This document shows, in pieces, positions 1-5,012 of a stretch of 5,696 nt of DNA. The position numbers were made by a program, and so were the translations under genes. The notes below the pieces were generated by a model. The model did not search any database and was not told the origin of the DNA. It worked only from the letters and a program-made list of their open reading frames with translations. The stretch lies in assembly GCA_944325615.1 (NCBI GenBank), contig CALVAU010000231.1, forward strand, positions 1-5,696, read 5' to 3'. The stretch is from Candidatus Gastranaerophilales bacterium. GTDB taxonomy: Bacteria > Cyanobacteriota > Vampirovibrionia > Gastranaerophilales > Gastranaerophilaceae. Position 1 is the first letter of the stretch. The number at the start of each line of letters is the position of its first letter.

Positions 1-1012
1 AATAATGAGCTTTTGTTTTTACATTGTTATCAGAGGTTTGTTCAATGGATTTGTTGTAACTTTTTAGAGCTTGAGTATAATAGTCGTGATTATCATAGAT
101 TTTACCGACTTCAAAGTATATTTTTGCTCCGGTTTCTTTATCGCCAATTTCTTCAGCCCTTTTTAAAGCTTTTTGGAAGTTTTCTATTGCCTTTTGAGGT
201 TCATTTGCATAAGCAAGTTTTTTAGATTGCAAGAATAATGATTTTAACTCTTTATCTTGCGGAATATAGACTTTGGTCTGGGGTTGTTCTTCTTCTACCT
301 CTGCAGATTCAATAACTCCACCGCTCACTTCCATTTCGGAAACATTTTCAGGAAGATTTTTTGATTTGGTACTTTGTGTCTGTTCTGTAGAACCTTCAGG
401 GAACTTCACAAGAAACTGAGGATTGATTTCTTTTTCATTGTAATTAAAATCAATATCCTGCAAGAAAAGTGCATTCACCCAATTTTCAACAACTTTTGAA
501 TCTTTATTCAAAGTTTTTGAAATATACTTATCAAGCTGACGTGAAGCGTTCATCAAATCTGATTTAACCAAATTTATATCAGGATTTGGCTGTGCTAATT
601 GAGCTTGAATTAAACTTATTCTGTTATTTACTTCTTCACTCAAATCTTGCGGTGTACCGATTGCAACCGCTGTATTTTTAAAATCTTTTAAAATTTGAGC
701 AATGTTAATCTTTGAAGATCTCGTCTCCGTAGCATTTGAAGAAGCATTTGCTCTATTTGTATTTTGTCCATAAAGCTGTTGAGCTCTTTGAGACTCTGTC
801 GGAGTAACATTTTGATAAGATTTTACGTATTGAGCATTATCTTGTTCAGTATATTGCAAACCGCGGCTGCGAGAATTATTGGAAGCTTGTTCTTCCATCT
901 CAGCCTGTGTAAGAGTTTTTTTAGTATCTTCATCCTGTTTTTTCTTAACAAGACCTCTGCCATCTCTTACAATATATGGGCGTTGATAAATATTATTTAA
1001 ATTTAGCCCCAT
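1..1012 (-). CDS. TPR-repeat protein of unknown function, partial (C-terminus beyond left edge)
   Basis: An uninterrupted frame runs from ATG at 1012 to the window edge: 337 codons with no stop, so the C-terminus is missing. I do not recognise the family. Residues 1-100 are polar, Gln/Asn/Ser-rich and probably disordered, with no signal peptide or membrane segment. Residues 101-205 look helical. Residues 206-250 form a Thr/Ser/Glu-rich linker. From about 255 there are two tetratricopeptide-like units: about 257-289 (LAYANEPQKAIENFQKAL) and about 295-328 (YFEVGKIYDNHDYYTQALKS), with the usual small/aromatic helix pattern and a YxxAL-type helix B. TPRs bind proteins, so a cytoplasmic scaffold role is inferred; more repeats probably lie beyond the edge. 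The start is preceded by GTGAGGT (1027-1033), a rather distant Shine-Dalgarno (14 nt). An in-frame GTG at 1033 overlaps that motif, which makes ATG 1012 the better choice. An in-frame TAA lies further upstream. Confidence 0.85.
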   Translation of the reverse strand, partial: MGLNLNNIYQRPYIVRDGRGLVKKKQDEDTKKTLTQAEMEEQASNNSRSRGLQYTEQDNAQYVKSYQNVTPTESQRAQQLYGQNTNRANASSNATETRSSKINIAQILKDFKNTAVAIGTPQDLSEEVNNRISLIQAQLAQPNPDINLVKSDLMNASRQLDKYISKTLNKDSKVVENWVNALFLQDIDFNYNEKEINPQFLVKFPEGSTEQTQSTKSKNLPENVSEMEVSGGVIESAEVEEEQPQTKVYIPQDKELKSLFLQSKKLAYANEPQKAIENFQKALKRAEEIGDKETGAKIYFEVGKIYDNHDYYTQALKSYNKSIEQTSDNNVKTKAHY

Positions 1013-1044
1013 ACCGGTTTTACAATACCTCACTAATCTTAATC

Positions 1045-1065
1045 CGCATTAAAACTGATAATGCG
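1045..1065 (-). promoter_or_regulatory. Stem-loop in the 5' leader of the TPR gene
   Basis: CGCATTA (1045-1051) and TAATGCG (1059-1065) form a perfect 7-bp inverted repeat with a 7-nt loop, 33 nt upstream of the TPR-protein start. If the promoter proposed at 1074-1102 is correct, this hairpin would sit at the very 5' end of the transcript. There it could protect the mRNA from 5' decay or bind a regulator. No T-run follows on the minus strand, so it is not a terminator. Confidence 0.45.
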
Positions 1066-1073
1066 ACAATTTA

Positions 1074-1102
1074 ACTATAACCTGAATTACACATATTGTT
1101 AT
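1074..1102 (-). promoter_or_regulatory. Candidate sigma-70-type promoter for the TPR gene
   Basis: On the minus strand, ATAACA (1102-1097) is 17 nt from TATAGT (1079-1074). The boxes match 4/6 and 5/6 of the TTGACA/TATAAT consensus. Transcription would start near 1067, giving a leader of about 55 nt. In AT-rich DNA such matches arise by chance, so this is a candidate only. Confidence 0.4.
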
Positions 1103-1119
1103 CATACTTTCGTATGATA
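1100..1119. repeat. Perfect 8-bp inverted repeat between rqcP and the TPR gene
   Basis: TATCATAC (1100-1107) and GTATGATA (1112-1119) are perfect inverted copies separated by TTTC. Read on the minus strand, the direction of both flanking genes, the RNA hairpin would carry a GAAA (GNRA) tetraloop, but no T-tract follows. It therefore does not look like an intrinsic terminator for rqcP. It touches the proposed -35 box of the TPR promoter, so an operator is an alternative to an RNA processing or stability hairpin. Confidence 0.5.
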
Positions 1120-1166
1120 TATTTAATTTTTATTTAAGGTTTTTGGAGCTAAAGTCAATAAAAAAA

Positions 1167-1409
1167 TCAAAGAGCTTCATAAAGTGTTGGGGCTTCTTGA
1201 ACACTTACGTTATTTTCGGGAATTTTGACTACTTTTACAGCAACTGTTCTGTTTGCATATTCAATTTTTATTATATCCCCGATTTTTAGCTGTTTAGAGG
1301 GCTTTGCCGGAATATCATTCACCAAAACTCTTCCCATATCAGATACTTCATTAGCAACAGTTCTTCTTTTTATAAGTCGTGAAACTTTTAAATATTTATC
1401 CAATCTCAT
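1167..1409 (-). CDS. rqcP: RqcP-type S4-domain RNA-binding protein (ribosome quality control)
   Basis: This 80-residue protein matches the YabO/RqcP family (related to Hsp15) in length and sequence. The N-terminus MRLDKYLKVSRLIKRRT opens the S4 RNA-binding fold, followed by a GRVLVND turn and a KIGDIIKIEYANRTVAVKV beta segment. In Bacillus subtilis, RqcP binds stalled 50S subunits with RqcH and supports addition of C-terminal poly-alanine tails to nascent chains, marking them for degradation. The equivalent role here is inferred from family identity. The start is ATG 1409 because AAAGG (1417-1421) lies 7 nt upstream and this gives the family's MRLDK opening; a TTG at 1415 would be only 1 nt from the Shine-Dalgarno. 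The stop is TGA. It is divergent from the phosphoesterase gene and 154 bp upstream of the TPR gene on the same strand. RqcH is not in the window. Confidence 0.9.
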   Translation of the reverse strand: MRLDKYLKVSRLIKRRTVANEVSDMGRVLVNDIPAKPSKQLKIGDIIKIEYANRTVAVKVVKIPENNVSVQEAPTLYEAL

Positions 1410-1432
1410 TTTCAAACCTTTCGTCTAAATTG

Positions 1433-1441
1433 ATTTTAACA
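1433..1441 (-). promoter_or_regulatory. Candidate extended -10 promoter for rqcP
   Basis: The minus strand reads TGTTAAAAT (1441-1433), an extended -10 of the form TGnTAAAAT. It would place the transcript start near 1426, about 17 nt before the rqcP ATG. No convincing -35 box is present, which is typical of extended -10 promoters. It overlaps the -35 box of the divergent phosphoesterase promoter. Confidence 0.4.
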
Positions 1442-1464
1442 TATAAATTTATTTATGATATAAT
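1436..1464 (+). promoter_or_regulatory. Promoter of the metallophosphoesterase gene
   Basis: TTAACA (1436-1441, 5/6 match to TTGACA) lies exactly 17 nt from a perfect TATAAT (1459-1464). The preceding TG (1456-1457) also makes an extended -10. Transcription should start near 1471, leaving a leader of about 29 nt. This is the best promoter match in the window. Confidence 0.75.
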
Positions 1465-1499
1465 TCGCATATAGGAATATTTGAGGGGTATGTATTCAA

Positions 1500-2312
1500 A
1501 TGAAAAAAATTCTTATTAATATACTATTTGTTTTTATATTAGTAATTTCAGGTAATATAGCATCAGCTAAAGATATAAAATTTATTCAAATTGCAGATGC
1601 TCACTATGCTTTAAATAATGATTATTCTAAAGAAGTTCTAGATAAAGCAATTGAAAAAATTAACAATGAAAAAGACGTCTCTTTCGTAATTTTTACCGGA
1701 GATAACATCAACAGACCTAGACAAGAAGATTTAATCAGTTTTGTAAGAGAAGCTAACAAATTAAATGTACCGTATTATCTTGCGTTTGGAGATCACGACG
1801 TATATAAAAACGGAGGGCTCTCCAAACTAAATTATATAGAAATTGTAAAAGACAATAACTTTTTATACAAACCTAAAGATATTAACTACGTAATCAAAAA
1901 AAACGGATTTGTATTTTTGGTAGTTGATGGAGCAAAAGAAGTTATACCGGGTTCTATCGGCTACTACAAAGACAGCACAATAGAATGGGTTGATCAACAA
2001 TTGAACAAATACAAAAAGAAACCTGTAATCATTTTACAGCATTTCCCGCTTGTTGAGCCAAAAGAACACAAAACACATAAAGTGTATAAACCAGAAAAAT
2101 ACTTAGAAGTTTTAGAAAAGCATAACAATGTAATAGCTATTGTATCAGGGCACTATCATATTAACGGAGAAAAAATGCAAAACGGAATTTATCATATTTC
2201 AAGTCCTTCTCTAATGGTAGAGCCGCATTGCTATAAAGTAATTGATATTGTAACCAGTCCCGGATTTTCACCAATGATTTATACCGAGCTTAAGCCCGTT
2301 GATGTAAAATAG
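1500..2312 (+). CDS. Exported calcineurin-like metallophosphoesterase
   Basis: The 270-residue protein opens with a signal peptide: KK, a hydrophobic stretch at 4-20, and a likely cleavage after ASA at residue 23. The mature part carries the metallophosphoesterase metal-binding series in order: DAH (33-35), GDN (67-69), GDHD (97-100), QHFP with His181, and GHYH (217-220). Such enzymes use a two-metal centre to hydrolyse phosphomonoesters or diesters; the substrate cannot be read from sequence. The third motif is GDHD where the family usually has GNHD/E, so the usual bridging Asn is Asp98. The length suits a single-domain enzyme, with no C-terminal anchor. The Shine-Dalgarno GAGGGG (1483-1488) is 11 nt from the chosen ATG, a little long, but this start gives the complete signal peptide. 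It acts outside the cytoplasm, in the periplasm or at the cell surface. The 81-bp gap to the CorC-like gene contains a separate promoter. Confidence 0.88.
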   Translation: MKKILINILFVFILVISGNIASAKDIKFIQIADAHYALNNDYSKEVLDKAIEKINNEKDVSFVIFTGDNINRPRQEDLISFVREANKLNVPYYLAFGDHDVYKNGGLSKLNYIEIVKDNNFLYKPKDINYVIKKNGFVFLVVDGAKEVIPGSIGYYKDSTIEWVDQQLNKYKKKPVIILQHFPLVEPKEHKTHKVYKPEKYLEVLEKHNNVIAIVSGHYHINGEKMQNGIYHISSPSLMVEPHCYKVIDIVTSPGFSPMIYTELKPVDVK

Positions 2313-2322
2313 AGTGCGGATA

Positions 2323-2351
2323 TTGCAATTTTTTGATAATAATATTATAAT
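2323..2351 (+). promoter_or_regulatory. Candidate promoter of the CorC-like gene
   Basis: TTGCAA (2323-2328, 4/6) is 17 nt from a perfect TATAAT (2346-2351), predicting a start near 2358 and a leader of about 36 nt. No terminator is visible between the phosphoesterase stop and this site, so read-through from the upstream gene is also possible. Confidence 0.55.
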
Positions 2352-2393
2352 TGGCTTAAAAAGTATAAAATAGGTAGAATATAGAGGTAAATA

Positions 2394-3752
2394 ATGGAAG
2401 AGTCGGGCAACTTAGCATTTAATTTGTTTTTAATAGCATTCTTGCTGTTTTCAAACGGATTTTTCGTAGCTTCTGAGTTTGCGATGGTTAAAGTTCGCAA
2501 AACAAGAATCGAGCAACTCGTAAATGAAGGAAATTTCAACGCAAAAATTGCACTTGAAGCAATCAAGGATTTAGACAAATTTATTGCGGCAGTTCAATTG
2601 GGTGTTACTATATCAAGTATCGGTCTTGGTTGGGTTGGAGAAGGAACTATTGCAAGAATCATAGAGCCGATATTCGTATTTTTGCCTGGAATAAGTCAAA
2701 ATATTGCAACCCATACAGTTTCTGTATCTTTATCATTTGCATTAATAACATTCTTGCATGTTGTAATCGGTGAATTGATACCAAAATCAATTGCTCTTGA
2801 ATATCCGGAACAAACATCTCTTGTAATTGCAAGACCTATGCACGCAATTTCATTTATCTTTACACCTTTTATATGGTTACTTAACGGTTTTGGAAATTCT
2901 ATATTAAACCTTTTCCATGTACCGCATAAACATAAAGCATCTTTAGTACATTCAACAGAAGAATTGGATATGCTAGTTAATGCAAGTTATGATGGCGGAG
3001 TTTTAAACGAAACCGAAAAAGATATTTTGCATAACGTATTCAAATTTTCTGACCTGACAGCAAAACAAGTAATGGTTCCTCGTACTGATATGATATGTAT
3101 TCCAAATGACATGTCACTCGAAGACTTAAATAAGCTTGCAGCAGAAAGTCAATATACAAGATACCCAGTATATGATGAAGATATTGACCATATTACAGGT
3201 TTGATACACGTTAAAGACTTATTTTCTTTATCAATAAAAGATGAAGTATGCCCGATTGCAAAGCTTCAAAGAGAAGTAATGCTTGTACCTGAAACTATTA
3301 CAATGGATAACCTTGTTCTTGAATTCAAAAAAAGAAAAGGGCAAATGGCTATTGTAATTGATGAATTCGGCGGAACATCAGGACTTATCACATTAGAAGA
3401 TGTATTAGAAGAAATTTTTGGCGAAGTGCAAGATGAATTTGATGAAGAAGAAGAAATTTGTGATATAGTTGAAATTGAGCCTAACCATTATACAGCAAAT
3501 GCAATGGTAAGACTTGATGAAATGGCTGAATTTTTCGGTATTAATAAAAACAAAATTGATGATGAAGATATCGATACGATTGCTGGTCTTGTAGTTAAAC
3601 TATTAGGCAGAATTGCAGAAGTCAATGATACAGTTACCTTTGAAAATCTGACATTTATAGTCAAAGAAGTTGACGGCGCAAGAATAACAAAACTCGATAT
3701 AATTCAAAAGGTCGAAGAACCTGAACAAACTGAAGAAGTTAAAAAAGATTAA
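2394..3752 (+). CDS. CNNM/CBS/CorC_HlyC-domain membrane protein (hemolysin C / CorC family)
   Basis: The 452-residue protein has the complete family architecture. An N-terminal CNNM (DUF21) membrane domain spans about 1-185, with hydrophobic segments near 8-29, 63-82, 108-127 and 148-172, the SEFAMVKVRKTRIEQL signature (27-42) and GELIPKS (126-132). A CBS pair spans about 220-345 and includes MVPRTDM (227-233), TRYPVYDEDID and IDEFGGTSG (322-330). An acidic linker, DEFDEEEE (347-354), leads to the CorC_HlyC domain (about 355-438). Characterised relatives, including bacterial CNNM/CorC proteins, move Mg2+ or bind ATP-Mg through the CBS pair; others are annotated 'hemolysin' by historical similarity. 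Mg2+ or other divalent-cation export in the inner membrane is the likeliest role, inferred from family. AGAGG (2383-2387) lies 6 nt before the ATG. The acidic tail ends just before a strong terminator, so the gene is complete and probably transcribed alone or with the phosphoesterase. Confidence 0.92.
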   Translation: MEESGNLAFNLFLIAFLLFSNGFFVASEFAMVKVRKTRIEQLVNEGNFNAKIALEAIKDLDKFIAAVQLGVTISSIGLGWVGEGTIARIIEPIFVFLPGISQNIATHTVSVSLSFALITFLHVVIGELIPKSIALEYPEQTSLVIARPMHAISFIFTPFIWLLNGFGNSILNLFHVPHKHKASLVHSTEELDMLVNASYDGGVLNETEKDILHNVFKFSDLTAKQVMVPRTDMICIPNDMSLEDLNKLAAESQYTRYPVYDEDIDHITGLIHVKDLFSLSIKDEVCPIAKLQREVMLVPETITMDNLVLEFKKRKGQMAIVIDEFGGTSGLITLEDVLEEIFGEVQDEFDEEEEICDIVEIEPNHYTANAMVRLDEMAEFFGINKNKIDDEDIDTIAGLVVKLLGRIAEVNDTVTFENLTFIVKEVDGARITKLDIIQKVEEPEQTEEVKKD

Positions 3753-3774
3753 TTTATATAAATATCAATATTTT

Positions 3775-3806
3775 AAACCCCTGTTAGATAACAGGGGTTT
3801 CTTTTT
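3775..3806 (+). terminator. Intrinsic terminator of the CorC-like gene
   Basis: AAACCCCTGTT (3775-3785) pairs perfectly with AACAGGGGTTT (3790-3800) around an AGAT loop and is followed by CTTTTT (3801-3806). It begins 22 bp after the stop codon. Confidence 0.93.
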
Positions 3807-3826
3807 GGAAAATTTTTAATTACTAA

Positions 3827-3858
3827 AAAAATCCCGCATATTTTTTTGCGGGATTTTT
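3827..3858 (-). terminator. Intrinsic terminator of the 274-residue protein gene (probably bidirectional)
   Basis: AAAAATCCCGCA (3827-3838) pairs with TGCGGGATTTTT (3847-3858): a perfect 12-bp stem with an 8-nt loop. On the minus strand the stem is followed by a T-run, 21 bp after the stop of the 3880-4704 gene. On plus it also ends in TTTTT, so it can back up the terminator at 3775. Confidence 0.92.
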
Positions 3859-3879
3859 ATTTATATAAAATTATATGGT

Positions 3880-4704
3880 CTATGCTTGTTCTTCATTTTT
3901 CGGTGCAGCTAATTTAGATCCGATGTAAGAGCCAAGTCCTAAAACAGCTCCTAAACCGATTGCCCATTTTGCACCTGCCCAGATTTTTGTATCTTTTGCT
4001 GCTTTTTTAATAGCCTCAGATGCACCTTCTAAATTTAATTTACCATCTTTTACAAAGGCTTTTAATTCATCAGCTTTATCTGTGATAGCTTTAGTATTAT
4101 CTTCTACTAATTTTTTAATTGCTTCTTTGCCACTCTTAGCTGTTGCTTCAATCTTATCTTCAGTTACACCTAAAACTTCTGCGTGATCTTTTACAAAAGT
4201 TTTTAGAGTAGCTTCATCAGCATCATCTGCTATTTTTGCAAAAGCTTCTTTTGCTGCCTGCATTTTTTTACCGTCTTTGAATGATACAGCTTTTGCTTCA
4301 ACTGCTGTATCTACGTAAGCTTTTTCCATTTTGGCCTTTAATTTTGCAGCATCCTTTTCTCCATCAACAAACTCAGCTACAGCTTCATCTAGTTTGTCTG
4401 CATCAGCTTTTATACCGAATTCTGCGGCATTTTCCTTTACAATACTACTCAACTTAGTAACATCATCTGCATCTTTATAACCATCTATATCTAATAATGC
4501 TTTTTTAGCATCTTCACCAGCTTTTGCGATTTGAGCTTTTGCATCATTGTCATAGTATCTTCTTACGAAAGCATCTGATGGAGCATCACCTTTTAATAGT
4601 GGTTTTGAAAAACGTGCACCATATGCGGCTCCGCCTACTAGACCAACACCTGCACCGATACCTGTATATACGGCACTGTTGTTATTGTTTACTGCATCTA
4701 CCAT
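3880..4704 (-). CDS. Unrecognised Ala/Lys-rich repeat protein with glycine-zipper segments at both ends
   Basis: I do not recognise this 274-residue protein. Residues 12-30 (VYTGIGAGVGLVGGAAYGA) and 242-263 (WAGAKWAIGLGAVLGLGSYIGS) are glycine-zipper hydrophobic segments that look able to insert in or lie on a membrane. Between them lies a long, highly charged Ala/Lys/Asp/Glu region, predicted to be amphipathic helices, with no cysteine. It contains an internal repeat: about 62-111 resembles about 149-191, with VKENAAEFGI..ADKLDEA matching VKDHAEVLGV..EDKIEA. A weaker partial copy, ADELKAFVKD, lies at 211-220. There is no cleavable signal peptide and no catalytic motif. Expression looks strong: AGGAAGGA (4712-4719) is 7 nt from the ATG and a robust terminator follows. 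It is a single-gene unit, convergent with the CorC-like gene. A membrane-associated structural or stress (LEA/phasin-like) role is conceivable but only a guess. Confidence 0.85.
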   Translation of the reverse strand: MVDAVNNNNSAVYTGIGAGVGLVGGAAYGARFSKPLLKGDAPSDAFVRRYYDNDAKAQIAKAGEDAKKALLDIDGYKDADDVTKLSSIVKENAAEFGIKADADKLDEAVAEFVDGEKDAAKLKAKMEKAYVDTAVEAKAVSFKDGKKMQAAKEAFAKIADDADEATLKTFVKDHAEVLGVTEDKIEATAKSGKEAIKKLVEDNTKAITDKADELKAFVKDGKLNLEGASEAIKKAAKDTKIWAGAKWAIGLGAVLGLGSYIGSKLAAPKNEEQA

Positions 4705-4780
4705 ATTTGTGTCCTTCCTTTTTTAATACACACTTTCTATATATTCTACAACGTTTCTGAATAATAATATTTGCCATATT

Positions 4781-4823
4781 TTACAGACTACTGTAACAAA
4801 TTTTTACATACATAAGTCTGTAA
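4781..4823. repeat. Three TTACAG/CTGTAA half-sites, including a dyad
   Basis: TTACAG (4781-4786) and CTGTAA (4791-4796) form a perfect inverted repeat around ACTA. A third copy, CTGTAA, is at 4818-4823, and the 8-mer CTGTAACA occurs at both 4791-4798 and 4818-4825, spaced 27 bp. The cluster lies about 77-120 bp upstream of the minus gene's start, downstream of its candidate promoter. This arrangement suggests protein-binding half-sites. The binding protein is unknown. Confidence 0.45.
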
Positions 4824-4848
4824 CACACTATTACCATTAGACATAATT

Positions 4849-4857
4849 ATTATATCA
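4849..4857 (-). promoter_or_regulatory. Candidate extended -10 promoter of the 274-residue protein gene
   Basis: The minus strand reads TGATATAAT (4857-4849), a perfect TGnTATAAT extended -10 identical to that of the phosphoesterase promoter. A -35 match is lacking. The start would be near 4842, giving a long leader that carries the CTGTAA elements. A closer -10-like TAGAAT at 4748-4743 is a weaker alternative. Confidence 0.45.
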
Positions 4858-4883
4858 CAATTTTATAAAAATTATTTTTATTT

Positions 4884-4912
4884 TAGACAATAATATACCC
4901 GACGTAGATAAA
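4884..4912 (+). promoter_or_regulatory. Weak candidate promoter of the sigma-factor gene
   Basis: TAGACA (4884-4889, 5/6) is 17 nt from GATAAA (4907-4912, 4/6). The start would be near 4919, so the leader would begin with the inverted repeat at 4926-4950. An alternative -10-like TAGAAT at 4971-4976 has no good -35. Confidence 0.3.
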
Positions 4913-4925
4913 CTTTAATTTTTAA

Positions 4926-4950
4926 ATCATTTATCAACCTTTTAAATGAT
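4926..4950. repeat. Inverted repeat upstream of the sigma-factor gene
   Basis: ATCATTTA (4926-4933) and TAAATGAT (4943-4950) are perfect 8-bp inverted copies separated by 9 nt, 63 bp before the sigma-factor start. No T-run follows. It could be an operator or a leader hairpin; its AT-rich composition makes chance occurrence possible. Confidence 0.4.
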
Positions 4951-5012
4951 GTGAGTTTTTGCTGATTGTATAGAATAATAATGTAACATATTTTAACAAT
5001 TTAGGCGGATTA

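Larger units (their letters stand above)
4705..5012. other. 308-bp divergent regulatory gap
   Basis: This very AT-rich stretch separates the divergent 274-residue protein gene and the sigma-factor gene. I find no convincing ORF, tRNA or insertion sequence in it. It holds the candidate promoters, the TTACAG/CTGTAA repeats and the inverted repeat listed separately. The leader of the minus gene would be about 138 nt if the extended -10 at 4849-4857 is used. No known riboswitch fold was recognised by eye. Confidence 0.7.

Noticed and set aside
13..1000. Open plus-strand frames at 13-225 and 764-1000.
   Set aside because: They are antisense shadows of the TPR-protein frame, with low-complexity Phe/Leu-rich products and no ribosome site of note.
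1100..1135. Hairpin at 1100-1119 as an intrinsic terminator for rqcP.
   Set aside because: The T-rich stretch lies on the plus-strand side; in the sense direction of rqcP the hairpin is followed by AACAATATG, which lacks a T-tract.
1225..1428. Plus-strand frame antisense to rqcP.
   Set aside because: The opposite strand encodes a clear S4-domain protein; the plus product resembles no family.
1490..1519. A nine-codon mini-ORF (ATG at 1490, stop TAA) overlapping the phosphoesterase start in another frame, as a possible leader peptide.
   Set aside because: Its ATG is only 1 nt from the GAGGGG ribosome site, too close for efficient initiation, and its content is unremarkable AT-rich sequence.
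2312..2336. Possible terminator after the phosphoesterase (ATTGCAATTTTTT).
   Set aside because: Only a 3-4 bp stem can form; the T-run alone does not support a terminator.
2345..2578. Minus-strand frame overlapping the start of the CorC-like gene.
   Set aside because: It is a shadow of the conserved CNNM domain coding sequence and extends through its promoter.
4524..4760. Plus-strand His/Leu-rich frame antisense to the 274-residue protein gene.
   Set aside because: The composition is that of a shadow of Ala/Asp-rich codons, and the minus gene has a strong ribosome site and terminator.
4705..5012. A FliA-type promoter (TAAA and GCCGATAA boxes) for the 274-residue protein gene, which would tie it to the adjacent sigma factor.
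   Set aside because: No GCCGATAA-like box with proper spacing was found on the minus strand by eye.
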